Assembly (NCBI GenBank): GCA_018399855.1 | Contig: JAGYNX010000066.1 | Span: 1-9,108 of the forward strand | From: Spirochaetota bacterium | GTDB taxonomy: Bacteria; Spirochaetota; UBA4802; UB4802 | Length of the DNA stretch: 9,108 bases | Direction: 5' to 3' | Shown: in pieces, positions 1 to 6,823 of the stretch | Layout: the number at the start of each line of letters is the position of its first letter | Position numbering within the stretch: the first letter of the stretch is position 1 | Notes under the pieces: generated by a model | What the model was told of the DNA's origin: nothing | What the model saw: only the letters and a program-made list of their open reading frames with translations | Database searches by the model: none | Position numbers and translations under genes: made by a program

Positions 1-12
1 TCTTGATGTTCA

Positions 13-351
13 TTATTGAAATGACTTAAGGGCTTCTTCTTCCGAATCATAGATCTCAAACATATCCATGAGTTCAACTACTTCAAATATCTTTTTAACC
101 GCATTGTTCATATTACAGAGTTTCAGTTTTCTCTGTGATTCTTTCAAAATACGCATGGTGGAAACAAAAATTCTGAGTCCTGAACTGCTCATGTATTCCA
201 CATCCTCAAGATTTAGCAAAAGATGCACCTGTGGCTCATCCTTGATTATACGGTTTATCTCTTTTTCAATATCAGCCGAAAGGTGCACATCAAGTCTCCC
301 TTTCAAATATATTACAATGACATCACCTTCTCTTTTTGTCTGCATATCCAT
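13..351 (-). CDS. STAS-domain protein, anti-sigma factor antagonist (SpoIIAA/RsbV-like)
   Basis: This 112-residue protein is a complete single STAS domain, the usual length for SpoIIAA/RsbV. Such proteins bind an anti-sigma kinase in the cytosol and release a sigma factor or other target, and are switched off by phosphorylation of a serine. Seen: an opening beta strand (residues 10-16, DVIVIYL), the GRLD turn (18-21), a hydrophobic strand (42-47), then YMSSSGLR (53-60). Ser57 aligns with the phospho-acceptor serine of SpoIIAA, although the usual preceding Asp is Ser55 here. The ATG at 351 is supported by AGGAGG (plus-strand 358-363) with 6 nt spacing. The gene lies 157 bp after the upstream four-gene operon and seems to have its own promoter. 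No cognate kinase or sigma gene is in the window, so the partner is unknown. The family call is firm; the role is inferred. Confidence 0.92.
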   Translation of the reverse strand: MDMQTKREGDVIVIYLKGRLDVHLSADIEKEINRIIKDEPQVHLLLNLEDVEYMSSSGLRIFVSTMRILKESQRKLKLCNMNNAVKKIFEVVELMDMFEIYDSEEEALKSFQ

Positions 352-447
352 CAGATTCCTCCTGGTAATATGATAATGGCTATATTTAATTTAATAATAT
401 CAAAATATTTGCCTGTATAACCGACTGCAATGATTCTGAGCAGGTAT

Positions 448-474
448 ACTATAGCACGGCTACTATTTGTGCAA
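448..474 (-). promoter_or_regulatory. Candidate promoter for the STAS gene
   Basis: On the minus strand, TTGCAC (469-474) and TATAGT (448-453) resemble -35 and -10 hexamers. The spacer is only 15 bp, shorter than the optimum. The site lies in the 157 bp gap between the membrane-protein gene and the STAS gene, leaving a leader of roughly 90 nt. The rest of this gap (352-508) is AT-rich, and I see no terminator hairpin or other gene in it. Read-through from the upstream operon is an alternative. Confidence 0.35.
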
Positions 475-508
475 GTTATTTATTAAAAATCTCGTTTATT
501 ATTTAACC

Positions 509-955
509 CTACTCTTCACCCATTTTTGCTTTGCCATGTGTCATCATAAGCCCTGCAAGGGTCAGAATGCACAAAATACCAAAGACACTACCCATTGCAA
601 CAAGAATTGTATGCTGGTACTTCAACCCGTTTACCAGGAGCAGTAGTGAAGACACAAGTGGGAAAATAACACCTGTACAATATACAAGACCCCGGTATCG
701 AAGGGGATCGAAAAGGGGTAATATCATGGCAAAACCCGTAACAGCAACCATAACCGCAAAAGCCCTGGAAAAATGGTACAGCGGGGCGATAAACGTGTCA
801 AACTTTATACTTTCATACCAGTCTACGGTCACCTGTACGCCAAATAAAGTACCGAATAATTGCGGTGAAAGCGCGAATAGTATTCCTGTAATCATGTACA
901 CAAGTCCTGTAAGTAATATGATACCCTGCAGCACGTTGGTTGACCGAGACCTCAT
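509..955 (-). CDS. Hypothetical four-helix integral membrane protein
   Basis: I do not recognise a family for this 148-residue protein. It has four hydrophobic segments at about residues 9-29, 62-82, 88-110 and 115-138. A polar loop (about 41-60, with VDWYESIKFD) separates the first two, and the C-terminal tail is charged (HGKAKMGEE). Arg2 and Arg4 at the N terminus suggest a cytoplasmic start. The ATG at 955 has a purine-rich GAGGGGG Shine-Dalgarno (about 963-970) at 7-8 nt. It begins 35 bp after the 608-residue protein gene stops, so it is probably the last gene of that operon and could be its inner-membrane partner. No enzyme motif is visible. The helical topology is clear from sequence; any function would be a guess. 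Confidence 0.82.
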   Translation of the reverse strand: MRSRSTNVLQGIILLTGLVYMITGILFALSPQLFGTLFGVQVTVDWYESIKFDTFIAPLYHFSRAFAVMVAVTGFAMILPLFDPLRYRGLVYCTGVIFPLVSSLLLLVNGLKYQHTILVAMGSVFGILCILTLAGLMMTHGKAKMGEE

Positions 956-990
956 GAATAATCCCCCTCAATAGTATTTTTAAATGCCAA

Positions 991-2817
991 TTACAAAATG
1001 GCAGGTAACGTTTCGGCCATTATCCGTTCTGACTGGCCAATGATTTTTTCTACTTTATCACTTTCCCTGTCAATCGGAATTCTCAAGTGATGATCTGCCA
1101 GTATACCTGACTGGTCTCTTGTCTCGAAAATTTTACGCTGGGCTTCAGAAAACAATTTGTAAAACCCCAGCATTTTTCTATCCTTAATCCTGTAATCCAA
1201 CCTGTTGTCAATTGAAACATGTATAATCTCGTCTATACATGTTCTGAGAATATCCTCACATCGCACATGATGCAGGGGGTATCCCGAATGGACAGGAACT
1301 CCACCAACAGGAACAGATTCAAACACGGGAAACAGCGAACACGCGGCAGCCACACTGTTTTTCAGGTAACCTGTACTCATCATTCGCCTTTTCTCACCCT
1401 CTCCATGCACAACAAGGGCACAGGGCAGCGGGTTGAACATCTCAACCCGCTTGTCACCGGCGATATCATCACCAAGTGATTCAAGTTTATTGTTCTTAAA
1501 TATAAATTCATCGGGGAAAGTTACATCCATTAGAGTATTTATTTTTTCCAATGAGAAGAGGGTTTCCATCTTTTTCCGATAATCACTGATACTTCCGGAT
1601 GTTACAAAAGCAGCGGCCGCCAAAAAGCTGTATGAAGAGGTATAAAGAAGATCTAGTTCCAATTCTGAATTTTGAACCGCGGCCAGCACACCGCCATACG
1701 CTACCGATTCATACAAGCCCGACTCAAGAACCAGCCCCCTGGTCTTTTTTACCAGGGACTCGATGATATCCCACGATACCCTGTCCTCGCATCGCCTGTT
1801 CAATATTGGTAACAGGTCTTTCTCCTGCTTTAACTCCAGGTCTTCCATTACGTATCCACCACTGAAGGAACGTGTATCCCTGGCATGATATCCGTTTAAT
1901 AAATAATACACCCTCTGGCCTTCATGAAGATTTGCATCTACCATCGGATACAGGGTTTCACGTTCCCTTCGCTTTTTTATGACAGGCAGAATGAAATCCG
2001 AGAGAGCGAATATTTCATCTCTCAATGCTTCATCCGATCCCCCGCAATCTATGATTATATAATTAAAACTTCTCGATAGAAAAAAAATAACCGGGGATAA
2101 TATTTCAGGGTCTATCCGCACTTTTGACCCGAATGCCACGTTAAGTAGATGCAGGTTGTCAGATACCGGTTGCAGCCTTTCCCTGATGAAGGTTTCCCCC
2201 TTGGCATCATTAGTCGATTTCTGGGCAAGGGGTGGAAGCAACTGCCTGGCAAACAGGTCGAAAAGAGATTTCCCCGAGTACGAAGCATCAAGCACGATGG
2301 TTTTTCCATAACCAGACAGGGCAACTGCCATGTACGCGCTCACCGTTGATGTGCCCGATTTTCGGCTATTACCATATACTGTTATTATCCGGGTATTATG
2401 GCTTGTAAACTGCGTACCCGTTTCAGAAGGATTCAACCCTGTTCGCTGTATACCCCTGATATACCCGCGTAACGCCTTAAAACTGCTGAGAAGAAGGCTG
2501 TATAGTAACTCGTTATTAATAATAACCAGGTATGAATCTGAAAGTGCCTTAACGCTGCCGGTCATCTGTTCGGTGATAAATGGAATCTGCCCGAAAAAGG
2601 AACCCCTCGCCAGGTAGACCAGTTCGTTTTTACCAAGGGCATCAAATTCCAGAAATCCTTCAGAAACTACATTCAGTGTGTTTACACCCCTGATGGCACG
2701 AACCTGTCCTTTCTTCAGTTCACTTATGGTAGCAGATTGACAAAGACGTGCCAGTTCATCATCACTGAAATGACGAAAGAACGGTATGGAATGAAGTATA
2801 TACGTTAGATTAATCAT
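991..2817 (-). CDS. CNBD, ParA/NTE-like and degenerate patatin-like three-domain protein
   Basis: This 608-residue soluble protein has three parts. Residues 1-125 form a cyclic-nucleotide-binding-like beta roll (IPFFRHFSDDEL, LKKGQ, GFLEF, RGSFFGQIPFI). The arginine of the phosphate-binding cassette is missing, so nucleotide binding is doubtful. Residues 142-300 resemble a MinD/ParA fold or the middle domain of neuropathy-target-esterase (NTE) relatives. The P-loop position reads GNSRKSGTST without the canonical GKT, followed by a switch-like TIVLDAS (173-179) and Walker-B-like YIIIDCGG (253-260). Residues 358-535 track a patatin phospholipase. GLVLESGLYES replaces the GGGxRG oxyanion motif. 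TSSYS (393-397) replaces GxSxG but keeps Ser395. VHSG (509-512) replaces the DGG motif, so the catalytic Asp is lost. Domain order matches NTE-type proteins, which suggests a pseudo-phospholipase. The ATG has no strong Shine-Dalgarno and lies 12 bp after the TPR gene, suggesting translational coupling. The CNBD call is strong; the patatin and ParA calls rest on motif reading by eye. Confidence 0.8.
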   Translation of the reverse strand: MINLTYILHSIPFFRHFSDDELARLCQSATISELKKGQVRAIRGVNTLNVVSEGFLEFDALGKNELVYLARGSFFGQIPFITEQMTGSVKALSDSYLVIINNELLYSLLLSSFKALRGYIRGIQRTGLNPSETGTQFTSHNTRIITVYGNSRKSGTSTVSAYMAVALSGYGKTIVLDASYSGKSLFDLFARQLLPPLAQKSTNDAKGETFIRERLQPVSDNLHLLNVAFGSKVRIDPEILSPVIFFLSRSFNYIIIDCGGSDEALRDEIFALSDFILPVIKKRRERETLYPMVDANLHEGQRVYYLLNGYHARDTRSFSGGYVMEDLELKQEKDLLPILNRRCEDRVSWDIIESLVKKTRGLVLESGLYESVAYGGVLAAVQNSELELDLLYTSSYSFLAAAAFVTSGSISDYRKKMETLFSLEKINTLMDVTFPDEFIFKNNKLESLGDDIAGDKRVEMFNPLPCALVVHGEGEKRRMMSTGYLKNSVAAACSLFPVFESVPVGGVPVHSGYPLHHVRCEDILRTCIDEIIHVSIDNRLDYRIKDRKMLGFYKLFSEAQRKIFETRDQSGILADHHLRIPIDRESDKVEKIIGQSERIMAETLPAIL

Positions 2818-2829
2818 ACAAGAAATGCA

Positions 2830-4185
2830 TTATTTTACCTGTCGTAACAACTTAACAAGTTCACCTTTTCCTATTAACTCAATAGGCCTTGTATTAGAGA
2901 AATCCATGGCTGACTGTGAATAATCTCCTGTTGATATTATTACAACCCTGTTGGCGTTTTTAGGTTTCATCTTTTCGTGAAGCTGCCGTAACAGTTTATC
3001 ATTTATTGTATCGGTAGTACGAAGTATGCGTATAATCTTATTTGAACGCCTTGTATTTCTCCATTTACCTTCGGTCTCAGTCACTAGCATCTCAATATCT
3101 GTATCACTCATGATATCCACGTCCATGATATTATGCCCCATTACCTCGACCACTTTTCTGCATGTATGTTCAAACTGCGCCAGGCCGGCAATCATGAAGT
3201 CTTTTATCCTGTCATCCTGCCTGAATTCGGCATATGATTTCAATTTTTCCTGAACGTCCCTGAAGTTGGGATTAACCTGTACTATCTTTTCCCAGTTATT
3301 TATTGCAGAATGAAGATCACGCATTCGCTCCTGGGCTTCTGCAAGAAAATACCGCAGGTTCATCTCGGTATCGCTCCCACGCTTGGCAAATTTCAATCCC
3401 CGCTCAAATTCAATAACAGCCTTTGGAAGCTGTTCGCGTTCGATATAACATGTACCCTTTGCCAGGAAGCTCTTTACCTTCAGGTCATCACTTTTCTGAG
3501 ATATCTCAAATTCTTTTATTGCCCATTCATAATCCCCCATCTGGCGCAACACAAGACCCAGAAAATAATGTGCCTTATAGTTTCCCTGGTCGATTTTAAG
3601 GGCATCGATAAATGATTGCTTGGCATCACTAAAATTTCCTGTTCGATAATGCACCTGGCCGAGATAATAATGGGACATGTCATGCCGGTTATTGCTGGCT
3701 ATACTTTTCTTGAAGTATGGAATTGCCTTATCAAACTGACCGTTGTTAAAGAAAAGAACACCAAGATGATAATAGTTCTCATAATTTGACGGATCCAGCT
3801 TGGTTAGGATAAGATATTCTTTTTTTGCTTCTTCGTTGGCATTACGCTCCCGGTAAATTTTGGCCAGCCGGGAACGAACTTCCACTTCGCGGACATTATC
3901 GTCAAATTTACCGAGTTTTAATACCTGCCGAAACTCCAGGATGGCAAACTGAATATTATTTTCTTTCAGGTATGCTTCTGCCAGTAGATAATGGGCGTAA
4001 CCATTTCTGTCATCTTTTTCCAGTATCTCACCAAGTTTCCTGATGGCAAGTTTTATCTGCCCTCCCTCAATTAATTTTTCTATTTCTTCCAGTTTTCTGG
4101 GAAATACATAAATATTAACGAGGTAAAGGGAAAATATAACCAGGATTATTATAAAGAGAAAAATTATTGCGTAAGTAAAAAGCAT
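2830..4185 (-). CDS. Membrane-anchored TPR protein with C-terminal Mrr-like domain
   Basis: The 451-residue product starts with one hydrophobic helix (about residues 4-27) followed by PRKLEE, which fits an inner-membrane anchor with a cytoplasmic body. About seven tetratricopeptide repeats follow, at roughly 61-94, 103-132, 133-167, 168-201, 202-235, 236-269 and 273-307, with typical Trp/Leu/Gly/Tyr/Ala/Pro spacing (for example YYHLGVLFFNNGQFDKAIPYFKK without its ends). Such repeats bind protein partners. Residues about 325-451 resemble the restriction-endonuclease-like Mrr domain: a GHNIMDVDIMSDTDIEML start and a terminal VVIISTGDYSQSAMDF...IELIGKGELVKLL. The Asp and QxK catalytic positions are not preserved, so nuclease activity is unlikely. 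It starts 21 bp after the coiled-coil gene and ends 12 bp before the CNBD gene. The Shine-Dalgarno is weak (GGAG about 13 nt away). The TPR and anchor calls are firm; the Mrr-like call is moderate. Confidence 0.88.
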   Translation of the reverse strand: MLFTYAIIFLFIIILVIFSLYLVNIYVFPRKLEEIEKLIEGGQIKLAIRKLGEILEKDDRNGYAHYLLAEAYLKENNIQFAILEFRQVLKLGKFDDNVREVEVRSRLAKIYRERNANEEAKKEYLILTKLDPSNYENYYHLGVLFFNNGQFDKAIPYFKKSIASNNRHDMSHYYLGQVHYRTGNFSDAKQSFIDALKIDQGNYKAHYFLGLVLRQMGDYEWAIKEFEISQKSDDLKVKSFLAKGTCYIEREQLPKAVIEFERGLKFAKRGSDTEMNLRYFLAEAQERMRDLHSAINNWEKIVQVNPNFRDVQEKLKSYAEFRQDDRIKDFMIAGLAQFEHTCRKVVEVMGHNIMDVDIMSDTDIEMLVTETEGKWRNTRRSNKIIRILRTTDTINDKLLRQLHEKMKPKNANRVVIISTGDYSQSAMDFSNTRPIELIGKGELVKLLRQVK

Positions 4186-4206
4186 TGTCCGCTATATTCT
4201 CCAGCA

Positions 4207-4536
4207 TCATTGATCTTGACAGTTATCACGTTCTTCCCGCAATTTCCTGTTCTGTTCTTCAAGCATCCGAATTTTTTCAAATGCCTCCATTAACTCCACC
4301 CGGCTAAGCTGGGAAGCGTTCTCCTGGGCTTTCGCGGTCTCGGTTACCATTTTCAACTCGGTTCGGGCAAATTCAACGATATTATCATACATACTTATTA
4401 TTTCATTGGCATTTTCAAGTTCTTTCTCATTTAACTTAAGCACATTCTCATAACCGGACACCATTTTTCGAAGCTGCTCTACTTCTTTCCGCAACCTGGC
4501 GTTCTCTTCCTTCAGGTTCTCTATTTCCCTTTCCAT
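4207..4536 (-). CDS. Small coiled-coil protein
   Basis: The 109-residue product is almost entirely charged heptads with Leu, Ile, Val and Met at a/d positions (for example LKEENARLRKEVEQLRKMV, residues 8-26, and MLEEQNRKLREE near the C terminus). It has no signal peptide, no membrane segment and a single Cys near the end. A break near residues 55-75 (FARTELKMVTETAKAQ) may separate two coiled-coil segments. The ATG at 4536 has AAGGAG (plus-strand 4545-4550) at 8 nt and sits just behind the operon promoter. As the first gene, 21 bp ahead of the TPR gene, it probably encodes a partner or oligomerisation factor for the TPR protein. I recognise no named family. It is real by start, spacing and composition, but coiled coils match many proteins by chance. 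Confidence 0.85.
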   Translation of the reverse strand: MEREIENLKEENARLRKEVEQLRKMVSGYENVLKLNEKELENANEIISMYDNIVEFARTELKMVTETAKAQENASQLSRVELMEAFEKIRMLEEQNRKLREERDNCQDQ

Positions 4537-4559
4537 GTGAGAGACTCCTTTTGGGTATA

Positions 4560-4588
4560 ACTATACATGTGTACCACAGATGTGTTAA
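4560..4588 (-). promoter_or_regulatory. Sigma70-type promoter of the coiled-coil/TPR/CNBD/membrane-protein operon
   Basis: On the minus strand, TTAACA (4583-4588) and TATAGT (4560-4565) are each one base from consensus and are separated by exactly 17 bp. Transcription would begin near 4553, giving a leader of about 17 nt that includes the AAGGAG Shine-Dalgarno of the first gene. The spacer carries ACCACAGA on the plus strand (4573-4580), similar to the units of the adjacent palindromic repeat. Confidence 0.6.
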
Positions 4589-4628
4589 TGATTGCAACTA
4601 TAAAATGATAATCACAGTTTAAAAATAT

Positions 4629-4833
4629 TCACCACAGAGTCACAGAGGTACAGAGTTAGTATCTACAAGGATTACCGCAAAGTCGCGAAGTACGCGAAGG
4701 GCGCAAAGAGAAGAAAAGAAAAAAGATATTATATTTTTTTAAATATTTGCTCTTTGCCCTTCTCTGCGCCCTTTGCGCCTTTGCGGTAAAAAAATACTAA
4801 TCCTTTCTCTGTACCTCTGTACCTCTGTGGTGA
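4629..4833. repeat. Large imperfect palindrome made of 9-bp-periodic CACAGAG and CGCAAAG units
   Basis: The outer arms are 4629-4655 and 4807-4833, 27 nt each, matching at 25 of 27 positions when one is reverse-complemented. Both read TCACCACAGAG...CAGAGGTACAGAG. The inner arms, 4672-4710 and 4751-4789, both start TTACCGCAAAG on their own strands and contain CGCAAAG/CGCGAAG units at 8-9 bp steps (4676, 4684, 4693, 4702). Intervening segments share TTAGTAT in inverted orientation. The centre (about 4711-4750) is an A-run passing into a T-run, so the whole 205 bp could extrude as a cruciform. It contains no believable gene. It resembles dispersed intergenic repeats I have seen in environmental bacterial genomes, but I cannot name the family. 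Together with the two flanking promoters it fills the 358 bp between the coiled-coil gene and the tRNA. Confidence 0.85.
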
Positions 4834-4854
4834 GAAAAAAAATCAAAAATGGTG

Positions 4855-4882
4855 TTGACAAAACATGGCCAGGTTTTATTAG
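4855..4882 (+). promoter_or_regulatory. Candidate promoter of tRNA-Ala
   Basis: A perfect TTGACA -35 box (4855-4860) is followed after 16 bp by TATTAG (4877-4882), a weaker -10 match (four of six). The predicted start near 4889 leaves only a few bases of 5' leader before the mature tRNA at 4895. The promoter begins about 20 bp outside the palindromic repeat. Confidence 0.5.
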
Positions 4883-4894
4883 CTTATTGGCAAC

Positions 4895-4967
<73 letters not shown>

Positions 4968-4988
4968 CATCCCCTTCCAGTTTTGAAA

Positions 4989-6209
4989 TCAATCCAGCAA
5001 GTGAACGATCAAACCGCTTCGAAGCTTGGGCTCAAACCATGTTGATTTGGGGGGCATGATATTTCCCGTGTCCGAAACATTAATGAGGTCTTCTACGGAT
5101 GTGGGATACATGGAAAAAGCCACCTGGTACTTTCCATCGTTAACCAGTTTTTCCAGCTCAGATGTGCCCCGTATGCCCCCAACGAAATTGATTCTGCTGT
5201 CTTTCCTGGGATTTTCAATACCAAGGAGTGCCGAAAGCACCCTGTCCTGCAGAATTTTCACATCAAGGCTTCCCACCGGATCAGCAGGAACCTCGCCTTT
5301 ATAGTTGAGGGTATACCAGCTGCCATCCAGGAACATGCATACCTGGTGTTTCTGTCCGGGCACCTTTACCGTTGACTTTTCCACGTCAAACTCGTTACCC
5401 AGTTTTTCAATGAATTCATCAACGGACATACCGTTCAGGTCACCCACTACCCTGTTATAGGCTAAAATACGCAATTCATCATGGGGAAACAACACTGCAA
5501 GGAAATGGTTGTGCTCCCCGTTTTTCATTCCCTCGTTTCTGCGTTTCTGTCCCACTTTCACTGCAGAAGCCGCCCGGTGATGACCGTCGGCAATATACAA
5601 ATCACGTGAAACCATGGATTCTATAAGTTTCTGCTGCATTGTTGTATCATCAATCACCCGGATAGTATGCCTGATACCGTCATCCGCGGTAAAATCATAT
5701 TCCGGTTCTGCAGCTGCCGCCTTCTGTATCACCGAACGCACCGATCCGTCCTCCCTGTAAAGCAGGTACACCAGCCCGGTCTGGGCATTGAGGATATCCA
5801 GGTGGGTCATCCGGTCTTTTTCTTTATCTTCACGGGTAAGTTCATGTTTTTTTACAATATTATTCAGGTAGTCATCAATACTTACACAGCACACGATACC
5901 CGTCTGTGACCGTCCGTCCATTTCAAGTGTATACAGGTACAGTTTCGGTTCAGTATCCTTTACCATAATTGATTCATTTATAAATGCTTCAAGGTTCTGC
6001 CGGCCCCTGTTATACACTTCTTTGGAATAAGGATCGATATCACTTCCAAGATCTATCTCCGGTTTTGATACATGGAAAAAACTGTACCTGTTGTCACCGG
6101 CAATTACCTTCGCCTCTTCGCTGTCAACCACGTCATATGGCAGCTCAGCTACCTTGTCAGCAAGTTCTTTGCGGGGACGCAAACCGTTAAACGCTACTAT
6201 CTGTGCCAT
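4989..6209 (-). CDS. DUF1015 family protein (SerK/ParB-like fold)
   Basis: At 406 residues this has the usual length of the DUF1015 (COG4198) family, and the conserved blocks appear in order. They are an N-terminal FNGLRPRKELADKVAELPYDVV (start of the block at residue 7, PYDVV at 24-28), KHELTREDKEKDR (121-133), DGHHR (208-212), NFVGG (341-345) and MPPKSTWFEPKLRSGL (385-400). The family is related to archaeal SerK free-serine kinase and the ParB-type fold, in which the D-G-x-H-R motif contributes to nucleotide handling. A phosphotransfer role in serine metabolism is therefore possible, but the bacterial members' reaction is not established to my knowledge. No signal or membrane segment is visible. 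The ATG at 6209 has AAAGGA (plus-strand 6218-6223) at 8 nt. It follows greA by 92 bp, in which I find no convincing terminator, so co-transcription is possible. Confidence 0.93.
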   Translation of the reverse strand: MAQIVAFNGLRPRKELADKVAELPYDVVDSEEAKVIAGDNRYSFFHVSKPEIDLGSDIDPYSKEVYNRGRQNLEAFINESIMVKDTEPKLYLYTLEMDGRSQTGIVCCVSIDDYLNNIVKKHELTREDKEKDRMTHLDILNAQTGLVYLLYREDGSVRSVIQKAAAAEPEYDFTADDGIRHTIRVIDDTTMQQKLIESMVSRDLYIADGHHRAASAVKVGQKRRNEGMKNGEHNHFLAVLFPHDELRILAYNRVVGDLNGMSVDEFIEKLGNEFDVEKSTVKVPGQKHQVCMFLDGSWYTLNYKGEVPADPVGSLDVKILQDRVLSALLGIENPRKDSRINFVGGIRGTSELEKLVNDGKYQVAFSMYPTSVEDLINVSDTGNIMPPKSTWFEPKLRSGLIVHLLD

Positions 6210-6301
6210 AGTACTATTCCTTTATAATTGAATTTACCTGATCACTCTTTCCTGGCGGAAGAGGATGGGATGATGCCCTGGTATACTGAATAAAAGATGT
6301 A

Positions 6302-6790
6302 TCAGGTTGTAAACTCTTTTCCGTGGATGGTGACCAGGTTTTCTATGAAAAACTTTTTTGTGCCTGCCGGTATCTGCACATGTACCTCGTCACCCGGGGC
6401 TTTTTTATGCAAGGCCCTTCCGATTGGTGATGAAAGGGATATTTTGCCTTCTGAGGGGTTCACTTCACTGGTTGGTACGATGGAAAACTCTATTATCTCA
6501 TCAGTGTCCAGGTCCTTTACCATGACCAGTGAACCCAGGTCTACACTGTCAGTTTCAAGGTTAGAAATATCTATATCACTCATTGTGCTGAGCTGATGGC
6601 TCAACTGGGCGATCCTTGCCTTCACGAACCCCTGGCGTTCGCGGGCGGCATGATACTCGGCGTTCTCTTTGAGATCGCCGTACTCCCGGGCTTCCTGTAT
6701 TCGCCTTGGAAGCTCTACCTTCATCTCGTAGCGTAATTTATCTATTTCCTCTTTAAGCCTTTTTTTCTGCTCTTCAAGGTTTGAACTCAT
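6302..6790 (-). CDS. greA: Transcription elongation factor GreA
   Basis: This 162-residue protein has the standard GreA layout. An N-terminal antiparallel coiled coil (about 1-75) enters the RNA polymerase secondary channel. A C-terminal FKBP-like domain (about 85-160) docks on the polymerase. The hairpin tip carries REYGDLKENAEYHAARE-type sequence (residues 35-51). Asp39 and Glu42 match the two acidic tip residues that hold the catalytic magnesium for cleavage of backtracked RNA. The C-terminal hallmark ISLSSPIGRALHKKAPGDEV (97-116) is intact. It should therefore be active in rescuing stalled polymerase. The ATG at 6790 has GCGAGGAA upstream at 6-7 nt. It sits between a possible tiny gene and the DUF1015 gene, all in one direction. 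Confidence 0.97.
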   Translation of the reverse strand: MSSNLEEQKKRLKEEIDKLRYEMKVELPRRIQEAREYGDLKENAEYHAARERQGFVKARIAQLSHQLSTMSDIDISNLETDSVDLGSLVMVKDLDTDEIIEFSIVPTSEVNPSEGKISLSSPIGRALHKKAPGDEVHVQIPAGTKKFFIENLVTIHGKEFTT

Positions 6791-6823
6791 ACAATTTCCT
6801 CGCTCACGTTGTGACCATTACTT

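Noticed and set aside
991..2817. Functional CpaE/MinD-type ATPase or Crp-family regulator
   Set aside because: The P-loop lysines are absent, and no helix-turn-helix follows the CNBD, so neither label fits the whole protein.
4629..4833. CRISPR-like array because of short regular repeats
   Set aside because: Units are 8-9 bp with 2 bp between them, and they invert at the centre. There are no unique spacers of 25-40 bp and no cas genes.
4629..4833. Bidirectional transcription terminator
   Set aside because: Both flanking transcription units point away from it, so no transcript would end here, and the arms are far longer than a terminator stem.
4968..4988. Terminator between tRNA-Ala and the DUF1015 gene
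   Set aside because: No inverted repeat with a T-run is visible in the 21 bp gap.
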